DNA of 40,082 nucleotides from Erythrobacteraceae bacterium (GTDB lineage: Bacteria > Pseudomonadota > Alphaproteobacteria > Sphingomonadales > Sphingomonadaceae). Under the pieces are notes generated by a model. The model made no database searches. It worked only from the letters and a program-made list of their open reading frames with translations, and had not been told where the DNA came from. The position numbers were made by a program, and so were the translations under genes. Where the stretch lies: assembly GCA_002706445.1 (NCBI GenBank), contig PALE01000009.1, positions 1-40,082 of the forward strand, given 5' to 3'. This document shows positions 31,653 to 39,422 of the stretch, piece after piece. Each line of letters opens with the position of its first letter. Within the stretch, counting starts at the first letter, position 1.

Positions 31653-32761
31653 ATCGCGATATTTGCGGCGGCAAAAGCGGTCCAGCTCAATTCGGCGGCG
31701 CGGGCGAGACCGGCGGTGCGCATTTGCGCCGCGATCGCATCGTCGCTGCACACTTCGCGCAGCGCGCCCGCAATGCTCTCTGTGTCGAGCGGATCGACCA
31801 GCCGCGCCGCCCCGCCGGTCACTTCGGGCATGGCGCTGCGGTCGCTGGTGATCACCGGACAGCCGCAAGCCATCGCCTCGGCCAGCGGATTGCCGAAGCC
31901 TTCGCACAGCGAGGGGTGCAGCAGCGCGGCGGCATGTGAATAGAGCTGGATCAGATCAGGCTCCTCGATCCCGCCGGTAAAACGAACCTGCGCGCCGATG
32001 CCGAGCCGCCGGGCGAGCTGCTCCAGATTGGTCGCGCTCGGCCCCTGACGCTGGACCATGACCAGCCGCATGGCCGCGTTTCCGGCAAAGGCGCGGGCAA
32101 AGGCTTCTAGCGCGCGCTCATGGTTCTTGTAGGGCGCATATTGGCCGACAACGAGCACGTAGCGCGCCTCTGCTGACACGCCGAAGCGGGAGAGCACTGC
32201 GTTGTCACGCGGCACGGGGGTAAAGCGCGGAGCAACGCCCGACAACGTCACGCTGACCCGGTCGGCAAGCGCGGGATCGTACGCAAGGATCGCCTCGCGC
32301 GTCGCCGCACTGACGGTCGCGATATGCGTGGAACGGGCGAGCGCACGCCTTATGCCGTGAGCGTAGAAAGGCTGCTTGATCAGGCGTTTTGCACCTGGTT
32401 CGCACCAGTGCGGATCAGTCAGCCACATGATGTCATGCACCGTCGTCACCACCGGCATGGCGAGCCTTGCAGGCATGGTGTTATAAGTGCCGTGAAACAG
32501 ATCGACCCCTGCAAGATCGGCGATTTCGGGCAGCATCCACATCGTCGCCGGACTGTTCGCCTTTGCCGGCACCACTTGCTCGGTAACATTGGCGGCGTGG
32601 CTGAGCGGCGCGACGGCTTCGGGGCTTTTCAGCAGCAGAAAATGCAGGTCGGGCGCAAGCGCGGGGGCGTGGTCGACAAGGCCTCGCACAACCTCGCCAA
32701 TCCCGCTTGGGCGCGCGCCGATATAGCGGCAATCGATGCAGACAGTCGAAATTCGGTTCAC
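31625..32761 (-). CDS. Glycosyltransferase family 4-like protein
   Basis: This 378-residue GT-B fold retaining glycosyltransferase has an N-terminal acceptor domain (VCIDCRYIGARPSGIGEVV) and a C-terminal donor domain beginning VLVVGQYAPYKNHERALEAF. It carries the EX7E-type motif CEGFGNPLAEAMACGCPVI. It is expected to act at the cytoplasmic membrane on a lipid-linked glycan. The start is GTG 32761; the adjacent GAAGG is close to the codon, so the start is tentative. It is divergent from ino1. Together with the two glycosyltransferases at 34929 and 39423 it would build the surface polysaccharide; the sugar is unknown. Confidence 0.88.
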   Translation of the reverse strand: MNRISTVCIDCRYIGARPSGIGEVVRGLVDHAPALAPDLHFLLLKSPEAVAPLSHAANVTEQVVPAKANSPATMWMLPEIADLAGVDLFHGTYNTMPARLAMPVVTTVHDIMWLTDPHWCEPGAKRLIKQPFYAHGIRRALARSTHIATVSAATREAILAYDPALADRVSVTLSGVAPRFTPVPRDNAVLSRFGVSAEARYVLVVGQYAPYKNHERALEAFARAFAGNAAMRLVMVQRQGPSATNLEQLARRLGIGAQVRFTGGIEEPDLIQLYSHAAALLHPSLCEGFGNPLAEAMACGCPVITSDRSAMPEVTGGAARLVDPLDTESIAGALREVCSDDAIAAQMRTAGLARAAELSWTAFAAANIAIYRAALAST

Positions 32762-33007
32762 CTTCGGCTCAGGTCGAAACCTTGAGGGGATTTCCTACGT
32801 ATATGTACAGAAGTCCGCCTGTCGTGCGGATTCTGCGACGAATACAATTCATTACCCGATTGCCGCTTGTATCAACTCAAAATCTCGGCCACGCAAACAG
32901 ACAGGTCGCGCTTCATTGTCAGAGTTGGGAGAGAGGCAATCTGCGCATTGTGCCGGAAACGGCACTGTCGTTGAGGAGCATGTCATGCCAACTAAGGATC
33001 GCCGCGC
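32762..33007. promoter_or_regulatory. Divergent promoter/leader region, glycosyltransferase / ino1
   Basis: This 246-nt spacer is less GC-rich than its surroundings. It includes an AT-rich stretch ACGTATATGTACA (about 32798-32810) that could hold -10 elements. A perfect hairpin GTGCCG-GAAA-CGGCAC (32950-32965, GNRA loop) lies 42 bases before ino1. GAGGAG (32973-32978) serves a tiny leader ORF described separately. No other gene is visible. Confidence 0.45.
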
Positions 33008-33011
33008 ATGA
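32985..33011 (+). CDS. Eight-codon leader ORF overlapping the ino1 start
   Basis: The short frame MPTKDRRA begins at ATG 32985 behind a good GAGGAG (32973-32978). Its TGA stop (33009-33011) overlaps the ino1 ATG (33008) as ATGA. Ribosomes ending here could re-initiate on ino1, so the peptide would act as a coupling or regulatory leader. It may be chance, and the alternative ATG at 32980 competes for the same ribosome-binding site. Confidence 0.4.
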   Translation: MPTKDRRA

Positions 33012-34108
33012 GGCCGATCAGGGTCGCCATTATCGGCATCGGAAATTGCGCCAGTTCGCTGGTTCAGGGGATTGCCCATTACCGCGAAGCGTCTTCGTCC
33101 GCTGGACTGATCCGTGAAACCGTCGGCGGCTACGCCGTTGGCGATATCGAGATCGTGCTGGGCGTCGATGTGGACCGCCGCAAGGTCGGGCGCGACGTTG
33201 CCGAAGCGATCTTTGCCAAGCCCAACAACACCACGCAGTTTTATCCCGATCTCGCGCCGCTGGGTGCGCCTGTCATCATGGGGCGGCGGCTCGACGGGGT
33301 TGCCGATCACATGACCGGCCTTGGCGAGCGCGGCTTTGAAGTCAGCGATGCGATGGAAGCGACGCAGGCCAGCATGGTGCGCGCGCTGAAAGAGCATCAG
33401 GTCGATGTGCTGGTCAACTTCCTGCCTGTCGGATCGCAGGAAGCGAGCGAGTTCTACATGGAATGTGCGCTCGAAGCGCATGTGGCCGTGGTCAATTCGA
33501 TCCCCGTCTTCATCGCCAGCAATCCCGAATGGGAAGCGCGGTTCAAGGCGCGCGGGCTGCCGATTGTCGGTGACGATATCAAGGCGCAGATTGGTGCGAC
33601 TATCGTCCACCGCATGTTGAGTCAGCTGTTCACCGGGCGCGGCGTCGGGGTCGATCACACCTACCAGCTCAACACCGGCGGCAATACCGACTTCCTCAAC
33701 ATGATGGACCGCAGCCGGATTTCCTCGAAGAAGGAATCGAAGACGCAGGCGGTGCAGGCGGCGCTCAGCTATCGGCTGGCCGATCAGGATATCGTCATTG
33801 GTCCGTCGGACTACGTGCCATGGCAGGCGGACAACAAGGTCTGCTTCCTGCGCATCGAAGGCGAGCAGTTCGGCGGGGTTCCGATGAACCTCGAAATGCG
33901 TCTCTCGGTCGAAGACAGCCCCAATGCGGCGGCCTGCGTGGTTGATGCGATCCGGTTCTGCCGGGTGGCGATGGAGCAGGGCAAGGCGGGCTCGCTGATC
34001 GCGCCGAGCGCGCTCTACTGCAAGCACCCGCCGCAGCAGATTCCCGAAGAGCAGGCGGAAAAGCTGCTCGATGCCGAATTCGGCAGCTTCTCCTGCGCGG
34101 CGGAATAG
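33008..34108 (+). CDS. ino1: myo-Inositol-1(3)-phosphate synthase
   Basis: This 366-residue NAD-dependent enzyme converts glucose-6-phosphate to L-myo-inositol-1-phosphate (1D-myo-inositol 3-phosphate). It has the Rossmann loop IGIGNCASSLVQG (9-21), the catalytic-domain motif NTGGNTDFLN (about 222-231), and SSKKESKTQAVQ with the lysines typical of the prokaryotic INO1 group. The length is normal for bacterial and archaeal members (about 360-390). AAGGA (32994-32998) supports the start. It is the first gene of the plus-strand run ino1, cytidylyltransferase, glycosyltransferase, kpsE, kpsM, kpsT, glycosyltransferase, and supplies inositol phosphate to the enzymes at 34154 and 29686. Confidence 0.94.
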   Translation: MRPIRVAIIGIGNCASSLVQGIAHYREASSSAGLIRETVGGYAVGDIEIVLGVDVDRRKVGRDVAEAIFAKPNNTTQFYPDLAPLGAPVIMGRRLDGVADHMTGLGERGFEVSDAMEATQASMVRALKEHQVDVLVNFLPVGSQEASEFYMECALEAHVAVVNSIPVFIASNPEWEARFKARGLPIVGDDIKAQIGATIVHRMLSQLFTGRGVGVDHTYQLNTGGNTDFLNMMDRSRISSKKESKTQAVQAALSYRLADQDIVIGPSDYVPWQADNKVCFLRIEGEQFGGVPMNLEMRLSVEDSPNAAACVVDAIRFCRVAMEQGKAGSLIAPSALYCKHPPQQIPEEQAEKLLDAEFGSFSCAAE

Positions 34109-34153
34109 TCCACTGTCGGGCGGAAAGCCTTTGCAGGCATCGGGACAGAATTC

Positions 34154-34939
34154 GTGACGGGTAGTGCCATCATCCTTGCAGCCGGTTACGGCAGCCGCCT
34201 GAGCGAGCGCGCAGCGTCGAAGCCGCTAGCGCAGGTTTGCGGCGTGTCGCTGATCGAGATCGGCGTGTGTCAGGCGCTCGCCGCGGGTGTCACGCGCGTG
34301 GTGGTGGTCACCGGGCACGAGGCGAGAGCGGTCGAACGCGAAGTCGCAGTGCTGGCAGAGCGGCTATCTGCCGATATTCGCAGCGTGCGGCTCGACGACT
34401 GGAGCAGGCCCAACGGCTGGTCGGTGCTGGCAGGGGCCGAACTGGTCGGCGCGCCTTTCCTGCTGATGATGGCCGATCACATCTTTGGTGACGGCCTGCT
34501 TGAACGGCTTACCCAGCAGACGCTGATCGATTGCGATGTGGTGCTTGCCACCGACCGCAAGGACAACCCGCTGGTCGATCCTGACGATGCGACCTGGGTT
34601 GCGCTGCATGAAGGCGACGATACAGGCGAGGGCGAAGCTGCTGGCGGGCGGATTGCCCGGATCGGCAAGACTATCGAGGACTATCATGCCGTCGATTGCG
34701 GCGCCTTCCTCGCCAATCACGAACTGGCGGTCGCAATCCTCGAGGCGATTGCCGACGGGAACGCGGGGAGCCTGTCCGAAGGGATGCAGGTGCTGGCCGA
34801 CAGGGGGCGCGCAATGACGATGGATATCGGCGGACTGTGGTGGATCGACGTCGATGATCCGCGCGCGCAGGATCTGGCCGAGGCCCAGGCAGCCGCGCAT
34901 CTCGCGATCCTTGCAGGAGAGCGCTGTAATGTCGCCTGA
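34154..34939 (+). CDS. Inositol-1-phosphate cytidylyltransferase-like nucleotidyltransferase
   Basis: This 261-residue GT-A-like nucleotidyltransferase has the pyrophosphorylase loop LAAGYGSRL (8-16), KPL (23-25), a metal-binding aspartate in MMADH (Asp108), and the C-terminal pattern RIARIGKTIEDYHAVDCGAF and GLWWIDVDDP. The stretches RPNGWSVL, MADHIF, IARIGK and LWWIDVD parallel those of archaeal CTP:inositol-1-phosphate cytidylyltransferases (IPCT) as I remember them. The predicted reaction is CTP + inositol-1-phosphate to CDP-inositol. The start is GTG 34154. It lies 45 bases after ino1, and its end overlaps the next glycosyltransferase by 11 bases. A hexose- or other polyol-phosphate substrate is possible, but the ino1 neighbour and two CDP-alcohol transferases favour inositol. 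Confidence 0.8.
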   Translation: MTGSAIILAAGYGSRLSERAASKPLAQVCGVSLIEIGVCQALAAGVTRVVVVTGHEARAVEREVAVLAERLSADIRSVRLDDWSRPNGWSVLAGAELVGAPFLLMMADHIFGDGLLERLTQQTLIDCDVVLATDRKDNPLVDPDDATWVALHEGDDTGEGEAAGGRIARIGKTIEDYHAVDCGAFLANHELAVAILEAIADGNAGSLSEGMQVLADRGRAMTMDIGGLWWIDVDDPRAQDLAEAQAAAHLAILAGERCNVA

Positions 34940-36104
34940 GGGGCGCGCTGTTCTGCTTGACGTGACGCGGCTTGTCTCGCGCAGTTGGACTTCGCGGCAA
35001 TCCTCGGGGATCGACCGCGTGTGCTACGCCTATCTCAAGCATTTCCGCCCGCGCGCTCTGGCGGTTGTCCAGCATCGCGGCGTGGTGCGCGTTTTCGATG
35101 CGCGGCGTTCGGAGCGGTTGTTCGATCTGCTGCTTGGCCCGGATCAGGAATTTCGCCGCAAGCTTGTGGCTTTTGCGCCCGGCGCGCTCGCCAATCCCGT
35201 GCCCGAAGCGCGGCTAGCGGGGATGACCTATCTCAACACCAGCCACACCGATTTCGATCTCGCCGCCCATCACGATTGGGTGGCGCGCAGCGGGGTGCGG
35301 GCGGTCTATTTCATTCACGACCTGATCCCTGTGCTGCACCCTGAATTCACCCGCCCGCATGCGGTGAAGCGGCATCTGGGGCGTGTGCGCGAGGCTTTGC
35401 GGCATGGCGGCGGGATCGTAACCAGTTCGCATGTCGTCGCGCGCGATCTGGCAGCGTTTGCCAAGAGCGAAGGGCTCGACTGCGAAACGCCGCTCGTCGC
35501 TCCGATTGCGGGCGAGACGTTCGAGGGCGCAGGCGATCAAGGTGGTGAGCCTTTCTTCCTCGCTGTCGGGACTGTCGAGCCGCGCAAGAACCATCGCCTG
35601 CTGTTCGACATCTGGCGCAGGCTTGCGTCACGCTTGGGTGAAGCCACGCCAAGACTGGTGCTCGTCGGACAGCAAGGTCCGCTCACCGGAGACATTCTCG
35701 CCCCGCTCGCCGATCCGGCGCTTGCGGCGCATGTCGAATGGCGTGCGTCCTGCGATGATGCGGAGTTGGCAAAATTGATGGCGTCGGCGCGCGCGTTGCT
35801 CATGCCCTCGCTCGCCGAAGGTTTCGGCCTGCCGCTGGTCGAGGCGCTGGCGATCGGCACTCCGGTTGTCGCCAGCGATATGCCGATATTCCGCGAGATA
35901 GGGCAGGGTGTCCCGCAACTGCTTGACCCTGCCAATCCCGCCGCATGGGCAGAGGCTATCGCCACTATGGCGAGCACGCCGCGCCCGCAGGCCAAGCCAT
36001 TCAACGCGCCCACGTGGCCCGCCCATTTCGCCTTGCTCGAAAGCTGGCTTGCACCGCGTGCCTTGAAAAGCGGCGCGGCATGTGAAAGCAGCCTTGCGGC
36101 ATGA
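34929..36104 (+). CDS. Glycosyltransferase family 4-like protein
   Basis: This GT-B glycosyltransferase has about 391 residues. The N-terminal segment LLDVTRLVSRSWTSRQSSGI is followed by VYFIHDLIPVLHPEFTRP. The donor domain starts FLAVGTVEPRKNHRLLFDIW, and the EX7E motif lies in AEGFGLPLVEALAIGTPVV. The start is ATG 34929 behind AGGAGAG, overlapping the cytidylyltransferase gene by 11 bases. Its stop forms an ATGA overlap with the KpsE-like gene, so the operon is tightly coupled. It probably adds a sugar to the capsule-like glycan; specificity unknown. Confidence 0.9.
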   Translation: MSPEGRAVLLDVTRLVSRSWTSRQSSGIDRVCYAYLKHFRPRALAVVQHRGVVRVFDARRSERLFDLLLGPDQEFRRKLVAFAPGALANPVPEARLAGMTYLNTSHTDFDLAAHHDWVARSGVRAVYFIHDLIPVLHPEFTRPHAVKRHLGRVREALRHGGGIVTSSHVVARDLAAFAKSEGLDCETPLVAPIAGETFEGAGDQGGEPFFLAVGTVEPRKNHRLLFDIWRRLASRLGEATPRLVLVGQQGPLTGDILAPLADPALAAHVEWRASCDDAELAKLMASARALLMPSLAEGFGLPLVEALAIGTPVVASDMPIFREIGQGVPQLLDPANPAAWAEAIATMASTPRPQAKPFNAPTWPAHFALLESWLAPRALKSGAACESSLAA

Positions 36105-37198
36105 TCGAACGCATGAAGAAACTCGTCAGCCCGCTGGCGCTGGTCACGGTGGTGATTCCGACACTGGTCGCGCTCGTCTATTTCGGGTTGCTGGCAGAGG
36201 ACGTTTACATCTCGGAATCGCGCGTCGTGGTGCGCAATCCCGATACGAAGTCGGCTTCCGCGCTTAACATCGCGCTCGACCAGACCGGCTTTGGCACCGC
36301 GAATGAAAGCAATGCGGCGGTTGTTTCCTACCTCCAGTCGCGCCAGGCCATTGCCGAGGGCAATGAAGACGGGCTGATCACGCAGGCGTATACCGGCGAT
36401 GACGTGTTCTGGTTCGACCGTTTCGGTTCGCTGGGCGGGACCAGCGCCGAGGAGTTCTACGATTATTTCGCCGACAAGCTGACCGTTACCGAAGGGGCAG
36501 GCAGCGAGGTGATGACGATCAGCGTGCGCGCCTTCGATCCCGAAGAAGCGCAGGAGATCAACCGGCGCATGGTGCGGCAGGCCGAAACGCTGGTGAACAG
36601 CCTCTCGACGCGGGCGCAGTCGGACCTCATCGAAGTTGCGCAAGGCGAAGTGGACGAAGCCGCCGACGCAGCGCGCCTCGCCGCGCTCGAACTGGCGGGT
36701 TTCCGCGACACCAGCGGCATCGTCGATCCCGCACAGCAGTCCGAGGCGGGGCTGCAAATGATCTCGAAATTGCAGGACGAACTGATCGCGGCACAGACGC
36801 GGCTGCGGCAATTGCAGACCTATACGCCGCAAGCCTCGCAAATCCCGTTTCTGCAAGTGCAGGTGAGCGAATTGCAGAGCGAGATTGCCCGCGAACGCAG
36901 CGCGCTGACCGGCTCGCGCTCCTCGCTTTCGGCCTCGATGGCGAAGTATCAGGAATTGCAGATCAACGTCGAATTCGCTGAAAAGCAACTCGCTGCCGCG
37001 CGAGCGGGTTTGCAGGAAGCCCGCGCCGAAGCGCGGCGCCAGCAGGCCTATCTCGAACTGATTTCGGCCCCCAGCCTGCCTGACTATGCGGTCGAACCGC
37101 GCCGCATCCGCAGCATTTTCGCCACTCTCGCGCTCGGCCTGCTTGCATGGGGCGTGCTGACGATGCTCCTGATCGGCGTGCGCGAGCACCGCGACTGA
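36101..37198 (+). CDS. Capsule polysaccharide export inner-membrane protein (KpsE/BexC/CtrB-like)
   Basis: This 365-residue polysaccharide co-polymerase-type protein has two membrane helices, one near each end (PLALVTVVIPTLVALVYFGL and IFATLALGLLAWGVLTMLLI). The periplasmic domain between them begins VYISESRVVVRNPDTKSAS and contains a long helical stretch (about 150-330). This is the KpsE layout; unlike Wzc it has no kinase domain. It would span the periplasm between the ABC transporter (next two genes) and an outer-membrane channel, which is not in this window. It is joined to the neighbours by ATGA (upstream) and TGATG (downstream) overlaps. Confidence 0.9.
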   Translation: MIERMKKLVSPLALVTVVIPTLVALVYFGLLAEDVYISESRVVVRNPDTKSASALNIALDQTGFGTANESNAAVVSYLQSRQAIAEGNEDGLITQAYTGDDVFWFDRFGSLGGTSAEEFYDYFADKLTVTEGAGSEVMTISVRAFDPEEAQEINRRMVRQAETLVNSLSTRAQSDLIEVAQGEVDEAADAARLAALELAGFRDTSGIVDPAQQSEAGLQMISKLQDELIAAQTRLRQLQTYTPQASQIPFLQVQVSELQSEIARERSALTGSRSSLSASMAKYQELQINVEFAEKQLAAARAGLQEARAEARRQQAYLELISAPSLPDYAVEPRRIRSIFATLALGLLAWGVLTMLLIGVREHRD

Positions 37199-38001
37199 TG
37201 GCGTTGAGCCCGCCCTATTCACACGGCCTCGCGGGCAGCCTGAAAGTCCAGCGGCGGGTGATCGGCGCGCTGCTGCGGCGCGAAATGCTGACGCGCTACG
37301 GGCGGCACAATATCGGCTTTCTGTGGCTGTTCGTGGAACCGATGCTGTTCACCGTAGGCGTGACGATCCTGTGGACCGCGACCAAGTCGGTGCACGGCAG
37401 CGACCTTCCTATCGTCGCCTTTGCGCTCACCGGCTATTCCTCGGTGCTGCTGTGGCGCAATATGCCCGGGCGCTGCATCGGCGCGCTGCAAGCCAACCTA
37501 GCGCTGATGTATCACCGCAATATCAAGGTGATCGACATCTATATCGCGCGGCTGCTGCTCGAATTCGGCGGCGCGACGATCTCCTTTGCCTCGCTGACGG
37601 TGCTGTTCCTCGCGATCGGCTGGATCACGCCGCCCGACGATGTGTTGACCGTGTTCGGCGGCTGGCTGCTGATCGCGTGGTTCGGTGCGGCGCTGGCGAT
37701 CCTGCTTGGCTCGCTGTCACACATCAGCGAGCTGGTGGACAAGCTGTGGCATCCGTTCTCCTACCTGCTGTTCCCGCTTTCGGGCGCGGCCTTCCTTGTC
37801 GCCGCATTGCCGCAGTTTGCGCAGGACGCGGTGCTTTGGATTCCGATTGTCCACGGGGTCGAGATGGTGCGCGACGGCTTCTTCGGCTCGCAGGCGCGCT
37901 CGATCTATGATCTGGGCTATCTCATCCCGTTCAATCTCGGCCTGAGCGTCGCCGCGCTGATCGCCTTGCGATATGTCTCGCTGCGGGTGGTTCCCGAATG
38001 A
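37198..38001 (+). CDS. Capsule polysaccharide ABC transporter permease (KpsM-like)
   Basis: This 267-residue ABC-2-type permease has a cytoplasmic N-terminal helix (RRVIGALLRREMLTRYGRHN), the conserved IGFLWLFVEPMLFTVGV and six predicted membrane segments. The pattern is that of KpsM/Wzm exporters of lipid-linked capsule chains. The start is fixed by TGATG overlap with the KpsE-like gene. The stop is in an ATGA overlap with the ATPase gene. Confidence 0.93.
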   Translation: MALSPPYSHGLAGSLKVQRRVIGALLRREMLTRYGRHNIGFLWLFVEPMLFTVGVTILWTATKSVHGSDLPIVAFALTGYSSVLLWRNMPGRCIGALQANLALMYHRNIKVIDIYIARLLLEFGGATISFASLTVLFLAIGWITPPDDVLTVFGGWLLIAWFGAALAILLGSLSHISELVDKLWHPFSYLLFPLSGAAFLVAALPQFAQDAVLWIPIVHGVEMVRDGFFGSQARSIYDLGYLIPFNLGLSVAALIALRYVSLRVVPE

Positions 38002-39392
38002 TCCGCGTCCGCAATCTCAAGAAGGTCTACAAGACCCGTTTTGGCGAGAATCGCGTGTTCGAGGACATCAGCTTCGACCTCGCCATGGGCGAGAAGCTGG
38101 GCATTCTTGGTCGCAATGGCGCGGGCAAATCGACGCTGGTGCGGCTAATCAGCGGGGCCGAACGGCCCACGGCTGGCAGCATCGAGGCGGATATGTCTGT
38201 CTCGTGGCCAATTGCGTTCGGCGGCGCGTTTCAGCCCAACCTCACCGGCCTCGACAATATCCGTTTCATCAGCCGCATTTACGATCAGGACATTGAGGCG
38301 AACCTCGCTTTCGTGGAGGATTTCGCCGAACTGGGCCCCTATCTGGGCGAGGAAGTGCGCACCTATTCATCAGGCATGCGCGCAAGGCTGGCCTTCGCGA
38401 TCTCGATGATCATCGAATTCGACTGCTTCCTGATCGACGAAGTCGGCGCAGTGGGCGATGCGCGATTCCATGATCGCTGCAATTACGAATTATTCCGCAA
38501 GCGTGCCGACCGCGCGATGATCATCATCTCGCACGATGCGAGCTACATCCGCGACCATTGCAACCGCTTTGCCGTGCTGCACGATGGCGTGCTGGTGCAG
38601 TTCAACGATTTCGACGAAGCCTATCACGACTTCCGCGAGAAGATCGGGCTGGAGCGCAAGCAGCGCAGCGAGACGGTCGATATCGCCGATGATCGCCGCC
38701 AGCTGATCGAGACGACGCATACGGTTTCGGTGCTCGACGATGCGTTCCGGGTCACGGTGCAGGATGCTGACTGGAAACGCGACGAAGGCGATTGGGCCGC
38801 AGCCGAGGCAAGCTATGCCGAGGCGCTGGCGCTTTATCCCTACCAGCGGTCCTACTGGGTGCAGCGCGCCCATATGGCGAAGGAACAGGGCGAGGATGTG
38901 CGCGCCGAGATCGGCTATCGCACCGCGATTGCGCTGGGCGAAGCCTATGCCGATGTGCGCGAGCACCTCGAATTCGTGATGCGCAGGCAGGGGACGGAGC
39001 TCGCCGATTATTCGGCGCATATCTACGCAGGCGACGATGCGCGGCGCGATGCTCCGGCTGCCCCCGATATCGCGCTCTTTGCGCGGGGCGCATGGGGCAG
39101 CGACACGGTCGAGGACGAAACCATGCTCCACCTGCTTCGCACCAGCGCGACCTGCGACGAGGCTTTGGCCGCGATGCTCGCCCGTCCCGTATCTTCTGGG
39201 ACAGCGGGCGAGATTGCGCCATCCACGATCGCACAGATGATCGCCATTGCCTGTCCCGATCTTGATCGCAGGGCGAAGGCAGAGCTTGCCGCTTCCGAAG
39301 CGATGCGCAGCGACCCCTGGGGTGCGCTCATCGCGGCGGGCGGGTTCGGCGATTGGCAGGCAACGCAGGCAGCCATAAAGGCGCCGGCATGA
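37998..39392 (+). CDS. Capsule polysaccharide ABC transporter ATPase (KpsT-like) with long C-terminal extension
   Basis: This protein has 464 residues, where KpsT proteins usually have about 215-250. Residues 1-220 form a normal ATPase: Walker A GRNGAGKST (38-46), signature YSSGMRARL (123-131), Walker B FDCFLIDE (141-148) and a switch histidine in IIISHDASY. The remaining 240 residues are helical and TPR-like (EGDWAAAEASYAEALALYPYQRSYWVQRAHMA), followed by an uncharacterised part. Some O-antigen Wzt proteins have C-terminal domains that recognise the glycan end, but those are beta-sandwiches, so this extension is different. It could dock a glycosyltransferase or other cytoplasmic partner. It is coupled to the permease by ATGA. 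Confidence 0.9.
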   Translation: MIRVRNLKKVYKTRFGENRVFEDISFDLAMGEKLGILGRNGAGKSTLVRLISGAERPTAGSIEADMSVSWPIAFGGAFQPNLTGLDNIRFISRIYDQDIEANLAFVEDFAELGPYLGEEVRTYSSGMRARLAFAISMIIEFDCFLIDEVGAVGDARFHDRCNYELFRKRADRAMIIISHDASYIRDHCNRFAVLHDGVLVQFNDFDEAYHDFREKIGLERKQRSETVDIADDRRQLIETTHTVSVLDDAFRVTVQDADWKRDEGDWAAAEASYAEALALYPYQRSYWVQRAHMAKEQGEDVRAEIGYRTAIALGEAYADVREHLEFVMRRQGTELADYSAHIYAGDDARRDAPAAPDIALFARGAWGSDTVEDETMLHLLRTSATCDEALAAMLARPVSSGTAGEIAPSTIAQMIAIACPDLDRRAKAELAASEAMRSDPWGALIAAGGFGDWQATQAAIKAPA

Positions 39393-39418
39393 CAAAACTC
39401 AAATCAGGAAACGGATAG
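39389..39418 (+). CDS. Nine-codon ORF bridging the KpsT-like gene and the next glycosyltransferase
   Basis: The frame MTKLKSGNG starts in an ATGA overlap with the KpsT stop and ends TAG at 39416-39418, four bases before the GTG (39423) of the glycosyltransferase. Its GGAAACGGA doubles as that gene's ribosome-binding site. It may carry terminating ribosomes across the short gap. It may equally be an accidental ATG or a decayed earlier start. Confidence 0.3.
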   Translation: MTKLKSGNG

Positions 39419-39422
39419 ACGC

